Positions 8,101 through 16,634 of a stretch of 64,000 bases of DNA are shown here, in pieces (position 1 is the first letter of the stretch; the number at the start of each line of letters is the position of its first letter). The DNA comes from Sandaracinus amylolyticus (lineage in GTDB: Bacteria > Myxococcota_A > Polyangia > Polyangiales > Sandaracinaceae). The notes under the pieces are model-generated. The model worked only from the letters and a program-made list of their open reading frames with translations. It ran no database searches and was not told where the DNA came from. The stretch spans positions 2,046,001 to 2,110,000 of the forward strand of contig NZ_CP011125.1 in the NCBI RefSeq assembly GCF_000737325.1, given 5' to 3'. The position numbers and the translations under genes are program-made.

Positions 8101-9501
8101 TCAGCGGCGCTTCGCGAGCTCGCCGAGCGCGCTGTAGGCGGCGTACTTGAACGACTCGGAGAGCGTCGGGTAGTTGAAGACCATCTCGATGAACGTGTCG
8201 ACCGTCCCGCCGAGGTGCATCACGGCTTGCCCGATGTGCACCAGCTCGGAGGCGCGCTCGCCGATCACGTGGGTGCCGATCAGCCGCCGCGTCTTCGTGT
8301 GCACGACCAGCTTGGTCATGCCCTCGAGATCTCCGGTGATCAGCCCGCGCGCGTTCTCGCGATAGAGCGCGCGGCCGACGACGTAGTCGACCCCTTGCTC
8401 CTTGCAGCTCTCCTCGGTCTCGCCGACGCAGCTGACCTCGGGGATCGTGTAGATGCCGTAGGGCAGCATGGGCCCGATCGACTGCTTGTAGTCGATGCCG
8501 AACGCGTGACAGACGGCGACCCGCGCCTGCTCCATCGACGTCGAGGCGAGCGCCGGGAACCCGATCACGTCGCCCGCCGCGTAGACGTGCGGCACCGCGG
8601 TGCGGTAGTGGCGATCCACCTTCAGCGCGCCGCGATCGTCCGCGGTGAGCCCGACGTGCTCGAGGCCGAGCCCGGCGGTGTTCCCCACGCGCCCCGCGGC
8701 GAACAGCAAGGTCTCGCTCTCGAGCACCGAGCCGTCGGCGAGGTCGCAGAGGATCCGCCCGTTGGCGGCGCGGTGGATGCGTCCCCACCGGTGTCCTTTG
8801 CGGATCTCGATGCCGAGGTGCTGCATCGCCGACTCGAGCCGGCGCCCGACCTCGTGATCGAGGAACGGAAGGAACTGGGTGCGCGCCTCGACCAGCACGA
8901 CCTGCACCCCGAGCGCGGCGAACATGCACGCGTACTCGCACCCGATCACGCCGGCGCCGAGCACGACCATCGACTTCGGCAGGTGGCTCAGCGCGAGGAT
9001 CTCGTCGCTGTCGTAGACGTCGGGCTCGTGGATCGGCACGTCCGGCGGGTTCCGCGGGGACGAGCCGGTCGCGATCAGGAAGTACCGACCGTCGATGCGC
9101 CGAGCGCCCTCGGGCGTCCGCACCTCGATCGTGTGGGGCGAGACGAAGCGCGCGTCGCCCCGCACCAGCTCGACGTCGTGCCGCGCGAGGTTGTGCCGGA
9201 TGCGCTCGGACTCCTGGCGCGCGATCGCGTCCTTGCGTGCGATCAGCCGCGGGACGGCGGCGTGGGGATCGTCGAGCCGGACCGAGACGCCGTACAGATC
9301 GCGCGCCCGGAACCCGGAGAGGTAGAGGGCGGTCTCGCGCAGCGTCTTGCTGGGCAGCGTGCCGGTGTGGACGGCGGCGCCGCCGGGCTCGGGCGCCTTC
9401 TCCACGACGACCACGCGATGACCGAAGTACGCGGCCTGTACCGCTCCCTTCTCGCCCGCTGGGCCAGAGCCCAGGACGACGAGGTCGTGAGGAGCTTCCA
9501 C
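8101..9501 (-). CDS. sthA: Soluble pyridine nucleotide transhydrogenase
   Basis: A 466-residue flavoprotein with GTG start at 9501, the same length as the Escherichia coli enzyme. It interconverts NADPH + NAD+ and NADP+ + NADH in the cytoplasm. Visible motifs are the FAD-binding GSGPAGEKGA, the region GTLPSKTLRE that in this family replaces the redox-active disulfide of dihydrolipoamide dehydrogenases (no Cys pair is present), a second Rossmann site VLGAGVIGCEYA, the FAD motif HVYAAGDVIGFPALAS and a C-terminal dimerisation region with HIGQAVMHLGGTVDTF. The lack of the Cys pair is what separates it from disulfide reductases. It is divergent from citrate synthase, linking NADPH balance to TCA entry. 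Confidence 0.92.
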   Translation of the reverse strand: MEAPHDLVVLGSGPAGEKGAVQAAYFGHRVVVVEKAPEPGGAAVHTGTLPSKTLRETALYLSGFRARDLYGVSVRLDDPHAAVPRLIARKDAIARQESERIRHNLARHDVELVRGDARFVSPHTIEVRTPEGARRIDGRYFLIATGSSPRNPPDVPIHEPDVYDSDEILALSHLPKSMVVLGAGVIGCEYACMFAALGVQVVLVEARTQFLPFLDHEVGRRLESAMQHLGIEIRKGHRWGRIHRAANGRILCDLADGSVLESETLLFAAGRVGNTAGLGLEHVGLTADDRGALKVDRHYRTAVPHVYAAGDVIGFPALASTSMEQARVAVCHAFGIDYKQSIGPMLPYGIYTIPEVSCVGETEESCKEQGVDYVVGRALYRENARGLITGDLEGMTKLVVHTKTRRLIGTHVIGERASELVHIGQAVMHLGGTVDTFIEMVFNYPTLSESFKYAAYSALGELAKRR

Positions 9502-9686
9502 GCCCAGGATTCTACACGGGCGAGCACGCGTCCGTTGCCGGCGCGAAACGACAGGATCCCGCTGGACAGGGCCCCGATGGCTCTCCAGAATCGGCGCGCC
9601 CGCGGCACGAGGTCGCGCTCCCGAAGGGAGCGCCCGTCGCGGGCCCAACCCAGTGCGCGTCGCAGGTGGGGGCCGAGGAGCAGGAC

Positions 9687-10973
9687 ATGGCGAAGGACAC
9701 GCTGACCATCACCGACAACCGGACCGGCAAGACCTACGAAGTCCCGATCACGAACGGGACGATCCGGGCGATGGACCTGCGCCAGATCAAGACCGACGCG
9801 AACGACTTCGGGATGATGTCCTACGACCCGGCGTTCACGAACACCGCCAGCTGTTCATCGAAGATCACGTTCATCGACGGCGACGCGGGCATCCTTCGTT
9901 ACCGCGGGTACCCCATCGAGCAGCTCGCGGAGGGCGCGTCGTTCCTCGAGGTCGTGTACCTCCTGATGAACGGCGAGCTCCCGCAGAAGAAGGCGCTCGA
10001 CACGTTCGCGCACGAGATCGTGATGCACACGATGGTGCACGAGAACATCCGCGAGCTCATGGACGGGTTCCGCTACGACGCGCACCCGATGGGCATGCTG
10101 ATCAGCACCGTCAGCGCGCTCAGCACGTTCTACCCCGAGGCCAAGAAGATCGAGGACGCGGAGAACCGCCGCCTCCAGATGGTCCGGATGATCGCGAAGA
10201 TCCCGACGCTCGCGGCGTACGCGTACCGCCATCGTCGTGGGCTGCCGGTCGTCTACCCGGACAACGACCTCAGCTACGCCGGGAACTTCTTGAACATGAT
10301 GTTCAAGATGACCGAGACGAAGTACAAGCCGAACCCCGCCGTGGAGAACGCGCTCGACGTGCTCTTCACCCTGCACGCCGATCACGAGCAGAACTGCTCG
10401 GCGAACGCGATGCGCGGCGTCGGCAGCTCGAAGGTGGATCCCTACTCGGCCCTCGCGGCGGCCTGCGCGGCGCTCTACGGCCCGCTGCACGGCGGCGCGA
10501 ACGAGGAGGTCATCCACATGCTCCACAAGATCGGGAGCAAGTCGAAGGTCCCCGAGTTCATCGAGAGCGTGAAGAAGGGCGAGGGCCGCCTGATGGGCTT
10601 CGGCCACCGCGTCTACAAGAACTACGACCCGCGCGCGAAGGTCATCAAGCGCCTGGCGGACGAGGTGTTCGACGCGATCGGCAAGAACCCGCTGATCGAC
10701 ATCGCGGTCGAGCTCGAGCGCATCGCGCTGGAGGACGAGTACTTCGTCAAGCGCAAGCTCTACCCGAACGTCGACTTCTACTCGGGCCTCATCTACCAGG
10801 CGATGGGCCTGCCGATGGACATGTACCCGGTGCTCTTCGCGATCGGCCGCACGCCGGGCTGGCTCGCGCAGTGGGAGGAGATGCTGCTCGACAGCGAGCA
10901 GAAGATCGCCCGCCCGCGCCAGGTCTACCTCGGGTACGACCAGCGCGACTTCGTGGCGATCGACAAGCGCTGA
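9687..10973 (+). CDS. gltA: Citrate synthase
   Basis: A 428-residue protein starting at ATG 9687. It condenses acetyl-CoA with oxaloacetate to citrate, the entry step of the TCA cycle. The family signatures are clear: an N-terminal beta region with ITFIDGDAGILRYRGYPIEQL, the catalytic His in GPLHGGANEEV, the second His in GFGHRVYKNYDPRAK, and the catalytic Asp in NVDFYSGLIYQAMG. The N-terminal extension and length match the type II (NADH-sensitive, hexameric) enzymes typical of Gram-negative bacteria, although allostery cannot be proven from sequence. A 15-bp hairpin follows 23 bp after the stop. The upstream 185-bp divergent region presumably holds promoters for gltA and sthA. Confidence 0.96.
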   Translation: MAKDTLTITDNRTGKTYEVPITNGTIRAMDLRQIKTDANDFGMMSYDPAFTNTASCSSKITFIDGDAGILRYRGYPIEQLAEGASFLEVVYLLMNGELPQKKALDTFAHEIVMHTMVHENIRELMDGFRYDAHPMGMLISTVSALSTFYPEAKKIEDAENRRLQMVRMIAKIPTLAAYAYRHRRGLPVVYPDNDLSYAGNFLNMMFKMTETKYKPNPAVENALDVLFTLHADHEQNCSANAMRGVGSSKVDPYSALAAACAALYGPLHGGANEEVIHMLHKIGSKSKVPEFIESVKKGEGRLMGFGHRVYKNYDPRAKVIKRLADEVFDAIGKNPLIDIAVELERIALEDEYFVKRKLYPNVDFYSGLIYQAMGLPMDMYPVLFAIGRTPGWLAQWEEMLLDSEQKIARPRQVYLGYDQRDFVAIDKR

Positions 10974-10996
10974 GGGCGCGTCGACCGGCGACGAAC

Positions 10997-11030
10997 CGAA
11001 GGCCGCTGCGAGCGATCGCAGCGGCCTTCG
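10997..11030 (+). terminator. gltA terminator hairpin
   Basis: A perfect 15-bp stem, 10997-11011 paired with 11016-11030, closed by the tetraloop GCGA, begins 23 bases after the gltA stop. There is no T-run beyond TCGTT, but stem strength and position fit a transcription terminator. Confidence 0.7.
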
Positions 11031-11076
11031 TCGTTCCGCTCGCCGGAGCGCGCGTTCGACACCAGCTTCCGGGAGG

Positions 11077-11583
11077 ATGAGCCGCGAGACTCCGGCGCTC
11101 TCGTACTACCGCGCCTGCGCCGGCGCGTGGCGCGGCGACGTGACGTTCGCGATCAGCGATCCCGCGCGCTTCGCGGCGGCGTCGCTCTCGGCGATCGACC
11201 GCGCGCGCGTGCGCGCGACGTGCGCGATCCGGGCGCGCATCGATACGAGCGTCACCGTGCTCTCCGAGCGCGAGGTGCTGCACACGACGCGCATCACGCA
11301 GCTCGGGATGCCGTCGCTCGTCGGGCGCGAGGTGATCACGCTGCGCGAGGACGGGCGCACCTTCACGATGCACGTGCACCATCGCATGGCGCCCTTCTTC
11401 GTCGCGCGCGAGAGCGGGCCCTTCGAGGGCGAGGTGGACGCGGACGGACGCCGCGCCACGTACCACCTCGCGCTCTTCGGAGTGCCGATGCTGCAGGTCG
11501 GGTCGCGCGATGGAGATCACGTCACGCTGGTGCAGACGACCGCGTGGTCGACCAGCGATCAGCGCCTCGCGCGCGTGCGCTGA
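11077..11583 (+). CDS. Small protein of unknown function
   Basis: A 168-residue protein starting at ATG 11077 directly behind GGGAGG. It is rich in beta-strand patterns (RVRATCAIRARIDTSVTVLS, then LREDGRTFTMHVHHRMAPFF) and has no signal peptide or membrane segment. The composition suggests a small lipocalin-like or START-like beta barrel, but no diagnostic motif is visible, so no function is assigned. Its stop codon at 11581-11583 abuts the stop of the convergent MerR-family gene with no intervening base. Confidence 0.65.
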   Translation: MSRETPALSYYRACAGAWRGDVTFAISDPARFAAASLSAIDRARVRATCAIRARIDTSVTVLSEREVLHTTRITQLGMPSLVGREVITLREDGRTFTMHVHHRMAPFFVARESGPFEGEVDADGRRATYHLALFGVPMLQVGSRDGDHVTLVQTTAWSTSDQRLARVR

Positions 11584-12522
11584 TCAGCGCTCGAGCAGGA
11601 CGCCGCGCGTCGCCTCACCGAGCCACTGCTGGTCCGCGAAGCCGTCCGAGGGCTGCGCGCCGCCCATGATGGCGACCAGCTCCCAGTAGCGCTCGGCGCG
11701 CCGATCGTACTGCGCGCGCAGCCGCGCGAGCATCGTCGCCTCGTCGGCGTCGCCCGATGCCGCCGCCGTGCGCGCCACGTACCCGCGGACCAGCGCGCGC
11801 GCTTCGTCGGAGCGCGGGTCGACGCCGCGCGCACGCGCGTCGGACGCGGCGCGCACGATCTCCGATTGGATCGCGCGCAGCGCCGCGACGTCGACGTCCT
11901 GCGCCCAGAAGCTCGCCGCGTTCACGCGCATCGCGGCGACGAACTCGGGATCGTCGAGCATCGACGCGAGCTCGATCCACGCGTCGAGCTGCTCGGCGCT
12001 CGGCTCGTCGGGGAGCTCGGGCGTGCTCGTCGCGACCATGTGATCGATCCACTCGGCGGGCACCGGCGCGCCCTCCATCACCTTCGTGTAGAAGCGCTCG
12101 ATCGCGCGCTTCCTCTCCTCGAACGACAGCTTCGTCACCATCGACAACCTCCTCAGGTCTTCTTCGCGGATGTCCGGTGCGTCCGAGGAGGCTCGCGATC
12201 GCAGCGCCGCGCGGATCGCTCCCGCGACGCGCGTGAGCGACGTGACGTGCGCCTCGATCGTGCGGAGGCGGATGCGCAGCGCCTCCTCGATCGTGAGCTC
12301 GCGGTCCAGCACGCGCGCGATCGTCTCGAGACCGATGCCGGCGTCGCGCAGCGTGCGGATCAGATCGATGCGCACGACCTGCGCCTCGTCGTAGAGGCGG
12401 TAGCCGCTGCGGGTCCGCCCGGCGGGAGGCAGGAGCCCCTCGTCCGAATAGAACCGCAGCGTCTTCACCGAGACGCCGGTGCGCCGCGAGAGCGCTCCGA
12501 TCGTGAGCTTCCTCGACACCAC
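11584..12522 (-). CDS. MerR-family transcriptional regulator with long helical effector domain
   Basis: About 312 residues. The N-terminus is a clear MerR winged helix: KLTIGALSRRTGVSVKTLRF, then YSDEGLLPPAGRTRSGYRLY, followed by a dimerisation helix (IDLIRTLRDAGIGLETIARV). The remaining roughly 200 residues are helical and Trp/Tyr-containing (RAIERFYTKVMEG, ASFWAQDVDVAAL, YDRRAERYWELVAIMGG), recalling TipA-type ligand-binding domains without a firm match. No Cys triad for metal binding is visible, so a metal sensor is unlikely. I chose GTG 12522 (or 12519) rather than the open-frame TTG at 12558 because that TTG is the -35 element of a 19-bp-spacer promoter. The mRNA could then be leaderless. 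Confidence 0.85.
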   Translation of the reverse strand: MVSRKLTIGALSRRTGVSVKTLRFYSDEGLLPPAGRTRSGYRLYDEAQVVRIDLIRTLRDAGIGLETIARVLDRELTIEEALRIRLRTIEAHVTSLTRVAGAIRAALRSRASSDAPDIREEDLRRLSMVTKLSFEERKRAIERFYTKVMEGAPVPAEWIDHMVATSTPELPDEPSAEQLDAWIELASMLDDPEFVAAMRVNAASFWAQDVDVAALRAIQSEIVRAASDARARGVDPRSDEARALVRGYVARTAAASGDADEATMLARLRAQYDRRAERYWELVAIMGGAQPSDGFADQQWLGEATRGVLLER

Positions 12523-12527
12523 GCGCG

Positions 12528-12558
12528 ACCCTGCGGTCTCCCCCTGATGGAGAGTCAA
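12528..12558 (-). promoter_or_regulatory. MerR-type autoregulatory promoter with 19-bp spacer
   Basis: Read on the minus strand, TTGACT (12558-12553) is a good -35, CAGGGT (12533-12528) is a plausible -10, and the spacer is exactly 19 bp, the over-long spacing characteristic of MerR-activated promoters. The spacer contains the inverted repeat TCTCC (12553-12549) / GGAGA (12541-12537). The GTG start at 12522 lies six bases below the -10, implying a leaderless or nearly leaderless transcript. Confidence 0.6.
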
Positions 12559-12565
12559 GGCGCCA

Positions 12566-13471
12566 TCAAGGCGTCGTCGGACGAGAGGCGTCGCGAGGTC
12601 GCTCGAAGAGGAAGCGCGACAGCAGCTCGAAGTCCTGACGCAGCAGCTGCAGCTCGGCCTCGAGCTGCTCGAGCACGAGCTCGCGGGTGCGGAGCGCCTC
12701 GCGGTCGTAGCGCCCGCCGTTCCCGAAGAGGAGCGCGGGCATGTCGTCGTCGACGAGCGCGAACGTGTCGGACCAGCGACGCTCGAGCTCGTCGCGCGGG
12801 CTCGGTCCGTCGACGCGCGGCGCCACGAGCAGGCGCATGACGAAGGGCGCGCGCATCACGTCCTCGGCGTCGCGCGCGTCGCGCACCACGCGGAGCACGT
12901 TGCGCTCGTGGTCGAGCGTGACCGACTCGTCGGGCGGGAAGAACGCGATCACACCGAGCGCCGTCGCGCCCACGCCGCCGACGATCTGGATGATCGGCGA
13001 CGAGATGTCGTCGTCGCTCACGAGATCGATCACGCCCGACGCGATCGCGGTGAGCGCGCCGACGCCGATCGACACGAGCGTGAGCGTCAGCGAGAACGCG
13101 CTCTCGCGCTCGGCGAGCTCGCTCTGGAGATCCTCGAGCTGATCGGAGAGACAGTCGACCTCGGCGATCGCGCCGCCGAGATCGGCGTGGAGCACGAGCA
13201 GGTGCTCCACGAGCACGACCTGATCGCCGAGCATCGCGTCGTCGAGACGCGCGGCGTCGGCGACGCGACGCACGTCGTCGGGCATCGCCTCGACGCGCGT
13301 GCGGTCCGCGCCCGCCGCGCGATCGAGCGCGGTCCACGGCACGTCGGTGATCCGCGCGCACGAGGCGGCGCGTCGCACCGGCTCGAGGTGCCGCACGCGA
13401 TCGAGCGACCCTCCGCAGCCGGCCAGCACCGCGACGAGGAGCACCGAGCGCGCGCATGGAGCGAGCCGCAT
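12566..13471 (-). CDS. Membrane-associated lipoprotein of unknown function
   Basis: About 301 residues from ATG 13471, opening with a lipoprotein signal (MRLAPCARSVLLVAVLAGCGG). A helical region with heptad-like Leu spacing follows (VLVEHLLVLHADLGGAIAEV, then LSDQLEDLQSELAERES), then two hydrophobic segments (LTLTLVSIGVGALTAIASGV and IIQIVGGVGATALGVIAFF) and a C-terminal coiled-coil-like helix (LELEQLEAELQLLRQDFELL region). No catalytic motif is visible. The coiled coil plus two membrane hairpin segments suggests an envelope scaffold. It is divergent from the Ser/Thr kinase at 13546, so the two may share a regulatory region. Confidence 0.7.
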   Translation of the reverse strand: MRLAPCARSVLLVAVLAGCGGSLDRVRHLEPVRRAASCARITDVPWTALDRAAGADRTRVEAMPDDVRRVADAARLDDAMLGDQVVLVEHLLVLHADLGGAIAEVDCLSDQLEDLQSELAERESAFSLTLTLVSIGVGALTAIASGVIDLVSDDDISSPIIQIVGGVGATALGVIAFFPPDESVTLDHERNVLRVVRDARDAEDVMRAPFVMRLLVAPRVDGPSPRDELERRWSDTFALVDDDMPALLFGNGGRYDREALRTRELVLEQLEAELQLLRQDFELLSRFLFERPRDASRPTTP

Positions 13472-13545
13472 GCTGCGATGCGTAGGCGCCGCCGCGTCCA
13501 TCGCATCGACGCGCCGAGCTGGGGGGCACCGCTCGGAGGGGGCGC

Positions 13546-15663
13546 GTGATAGGGTCGCCCCGCGTGCTCGGTGCGGGGAGCGTGATCGCCGGGAAGTACC
13601 GGCTGGAGAGCCCGATCGGGAAGGGCGGGATGGGCGCGGTGTGGCGCGCCACGCACCTGACGCTGGGCCGCGCGGTCGCGGTGAAGATGGTGCTCGGTGA
13701 CGCGCCGCCGCCCGAGACCCTGCAGCGGTTCCTGCGGGAGGCGCGCAGCCTCGCGTCGGTGCGGCACCGCAACGTCGTCGACGTGATCGACTTCGGCGAG
13801 GAGCACGGCCGCCCGTTCCTCGTGATGGAGTGCCTCGACGGCGAGAGCCTCGCGCAGCGGCTCGAGCGCACGCCGGCGCCGACGCTCGCGGAGATCACCG
13901 AGTGGATCGCGGGCGCGCTCGGAGGGCTCGCCGCGATCCACGACGCGGGGCTCGTGCATCGCGACCTCAAGCCCGCGAACCTGTTCCTCGCGCGCGACGC
14001 GGACGGCGTGATCCCGAAGGTGCTCGACTTCGGCATCGCGCGATCGAGCGAGGCCGAGGGCGCGACGATCACGCACTCGATGCAGACGCTCGGGACGCCG
14101 CACTACATGAGCCCCGAGCAGGTGCGCAGCGCGAAGAAGGTCGACGCGCGCAGCGACCTCTACGCGATGGGCGTGATCCTCTACCAAGCGCTCACCGGAC
14201 GGCTGCCGTTCGACGGACCGAGCGCGACCGCGGTGATCGCGGCGATCGTCACCGACGATCCCGAGCGCGTCGCGACGCTGCGGCCCGATCTGCCGCGCGG
14301 CGTCGCGGAGCTCGTGCATCGCGCGATGGCGCGCGATCCGTCGTTCCGGTTCCCCGACGCGCGCACGATGCGCCAGGCGCTCACGCGCGCCGCGCAGGGG
14401 CACGACGTCGACGCGGTGACCGCGGCCGACGCAGCGAGCGCGCCGACGATGCCCGCGGTGTCGCTGGGCAGCGCGGTCGGCATCGCGCCCGCGCCGGCGA
14501 AGCGCACCGGACGGCGCGGGTTCTTCGCGGTGCTCGGGATGCTCTCGACGATCCTCGTGGTGGGGATCGCCGGGTCGATGACGATGTCGGGCGGTGGCCC
14601 CGACGTCGCGGTCGCGCCCGCGCCGATGGCGCCGACGACCTCGCCCACGCCCGCGATCGCGCCTCCGGGCGCGCCCGCTGCGATCCAGCCCGTCGCGCCG
14701 AGCGGGACGCCGCGCTTCGTGTCGGCGCCGTCGTCGCTCGCGACGCTCGCGCTGCGCGCGCGCGAGCTCTCGGCGGAGCAGCGCGGCTGCGTGCGCATCG
14801 CGCCTCGTGGGAGCGCGTGGGCGGCGCTCTCGATCGCGTCGTGCGAGGCGCACGCCTCGGCGCTGCGCGCGGCGTTCGGCGCCGAGAGCGCGGAGGGCGA
14901 GCCCGACGCGACCCAGCTCGCAGCGGCGCTCGAGCCCGTGGTGCTGCGCACGACCACGCGCTCGAACCTGCGCGAGGGCGCGGGCCCCGAGCACGCGCTG
15001 ATCACGACGTTGCCCGACGAGACGCTCGTCGTCGGGCTCTACGGCGACGTCGGCGCGATGCGCTCCGAGGCCGGCGGGCGCGGGACCTGGACGCGCGTCG
15101 TCGCGGCCGAGGGCGTCGAAGGCTGGATCGGCTCGGGCCTGCTGCGCGGCTGGGAGCGCTGCGTGCCGCGCACCGGCGACGTGGGCGGCGAGCGCGTGGT
15201 GATCGCGTGGGCGCGCCTCGACGAGGAGGGCGAGGGCGCGAGCGACGCGCTGGTGCTCTTCGAGCCTGCGTCGTCGCGCGTGCGGATGGTGCGCGCGGAC
15301 GCGTCGTGTGGAGCGTCGGAGCTCTTCGAGGTGCCGCGCGCGGGTGCGGAGATCGTCGAGGATCTCTTCGTCACGCGCACCGCGGCGGAGGGCGGGCGGA
15401 CGCTGCTCGTCGTCGGCACGCGCGCCGGGCGCGACGGGCGCATGCGGTGGTCGGCGTATCCGATCGGGGCGCAGCAGTCGGCGTGGACGATCGAGCTGCG
15501 CAGCGGACAGCAGCTTCCGGAGACGCGCCGCGAGCACATCGGCGGGCCGATGACGCAGGGCGAGGGCGACGTGCCCGGGTTCTGGCCGCTGCGGGTGCGC
15601 CGGCTGGGCGGCGAGCGCACCTGGTACCGCTGGGACGGCGCGACGCTGGTGCCCGACGCGTGA
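13546..15663 (+). CDS. Membrane Ser/Thr protein kinase with extracytoplasmic SH3-like domain
   Basis: 705 residues from GTG 13546. The kinase domain (about 15-275) has the Gly loop GKGGMGAV, the ATP Lys in AVKMVL (K47), the catalytic loop HRDLKPANL (near 138), DFG (DFGIAR near 160) and the activation-segment GTPHYMSPEQV. A single membrane helix (about 325-345, FFAVLGMLSTILVVGIAG) follows a basic RTGRRG stop-transfer patch. The extracytoplasmic part has a Pro/Ala linker and a bacterial SH3-like module near 465-530 (RSNLREGAGPEHALITTLPD.. VEGWIGSGLL), then a beta-rich end. Such modules usually read cell-wall or ligand cues. The kinase is PknB-like in architecture but with SH3 instead of PASTA repeats. 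It precedes ppk2. Confidence 0.9.
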   Translation: MIGSPRVLGAGSVIAGKYRLESPIGKGGMGAVWRATHLTLGRAVAVKMVLGDAPPPETLQRFLREARSLASVRHRNVVDVIDFGEEHGRPFLVMECLDGESLAQRLERTPAPTLAEITEWIAGALGGLAAIHDAGLVHRDLKPANLFLARDADGVIPKVLDFGIARSSEAEGATITHSMQTLGTPHYMSPEQVRSAKKVDARSDLYAMGVILYQALTGRLPFDGPSATAVIAAIVTDDPERVATLRPDLPRGVAELVHRAMARDPSFRFPDARTMRQALTRAAQGHDVDAVTAADAASAPTMPAVSLGSAVGIAPAPAKRTGRRGFFAVLGMLSTILVVGIAGSMTMSGGGPDVAVAPAPMAPTTSPTPAIAPPGAPAAIQPVAPSGTPRFVSAPSSLATLALRARELSAEQRGCVRIAPRGSAWAALSIASCEAHASALRAAFGAESAEGEPDATQLAAALEPVVLRTTTRSNLREGAGPEHALITTLPDETLVVGLYGDVGAMRSEAGGRGTWTRVVAAEGVEGWIGSGLLRGWERCVPRTGDVGGERVVIAWARLDEEGEGASDALVLFEPASSRVRMVRADASCGASELFEVPRAGAEIVEDLFVTRTAAEGGRTLLVVGTRAGRDGRMRWSAYPIGAQQSAWTIELRSGQQLPETRREHIGGPMTQGEGDVPGFWPLRVRRLGGERTWYRWDGATLVPDA

Positions 15664-15835
15664 TCCGCTCGTGATCGCGGCGGATCGCTGGCCGCCCGTC
15701 GCGGTGAGTCGCCACCCGCGTGGCGTGCGATGCGGCGATCACACGTCGGTCTCGCGATCCGAGCGTGCGGGGCGAAGATCACGAGGGCGGCGCGCTGCCC
15801 GATGCGCGACGACGACCAGGAGAAGCGGTGCCCTC

Positions 15836-16633
15836 ATGAGCAAGGACGACCGGGCGAAGGACAAGCTCGCGCGCAAGGACTTCGAGAAGGAGCTGAAGAA
15901 GCTCCACGGCGAGCTGGTCGCGCTCCAGCAATGGGTCGTGCGCGAGGGGCTCAAGGTCTGCATCGTGTTCGAGGGCCGCGACGGCGCCGGCAAGGGCGGC
16001 TGCATCAAGGCGATCACCGAGCGCGTGAGCCCGCGTGTGTTCCGCGTGATCGCGCTGCCCTCACCCAGCTCGCGCGAGCGCAGCCAGATGTACATCCAGC
16101 GCTACATCCCGCACCTGCCGGCGGCCGGCGAGATCGTGATCTTCGATCGCAGCTGGTACAACCGCGCCGGCGTGGAGCGCGTGATGGGCTTCACGAAGAT
16201 GGACGACGTCGAGCGCTTCCTCCGCATCGTTCCGTCGGTCGAGAAGGCGATCGTCGAGTCCGGTGTCGTCCTCATCAAGCTCTGGCTCGAGGTCAGCGAG
16301 GAGGAGCAGACCCGGCGCCTGCAGGATCGCATCGATGATCCGCGGAAGATCTGGAAGCTCTCGCCGATGGATCTCGACTCGTACAGCCGCTGGTACGACT
16401 ACTCGCGCGCGCGCGACGACATGTTCGCGGCCACCGACTCGCCGCACGCGCCCTGGTACGTGGTGCCCAGCGACGACAAGCGGCGCGCTCGGCTCAACGT
16501 GATCCACCACATCCTGAGGACCGTGCCGTACGAGTCGCCGCCGAGGGAGAAGATCAAGCTCCCGAAGCGCCAGAAGCGCGGCGGCTACCACGAGCCGAGC
16601 CACCCGTACCGGTACGTCGAGCCGGTGTTCTGA
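15836..16633 (+). CDS. ppk2: Polyphosphate kinase 2
   Basis: 265 residues from ATG 15836 (AGGAGA lies about 14 bases upstream). PPK2 enzymes transfer phosphate between polyphosphate and nucleotides, mostly making nucleoside di- or triphosphates from polyphosphate. Visible are the Walker A loop FEGRDGAGKGGCI, the lid/Arg region SSRERSQMYIQRYIPHLPAAGE, the Walker B FDRSWYNRAGVERVMGF and the C-terminal YEPPSR-like basic end (PREKIKLPKRQKRGGYHEPS). The length is typical of single-domain class I PPK2. Its stop is one base from the stop of the convergent VOC-SGNH gene. It may form part of a stress or energy response near the kinase upstream, but they are separated by 172 bp. Confidence 0.93.
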   Translation: MSKDDRAKDKLARKDFEKELKKLHGELVALQQWVVREGLKVCIVFEGRDGAGKGGCIKAITERVSPRVFRVIALPSPSSRERSQMYIQRYIPHLPAAGEIVIFDRSWYNRAGVERVMGFTKMDDVERFLRIVPSVEKAIVESGVVLIKLWLEVSEEEQTRRLQDRIDDPRKIWKLSPMDLDSYSRWYDYSRARDDMFAATDSPHAPWYVVPSDDKRRARLNVIHHILRTVPYESPPREKIKLPKRQKRGGYHEPSHPYRYVEPVF

Positions 16634-16634
16634 G

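Noticed and set aside
13087-15537. An 816-residue minus-strand open frame
   Set aside because: It is antisense to the Ser/Thr kinase, which has all kinase motifs; composition is Arg/Ala/His-rich shadow.
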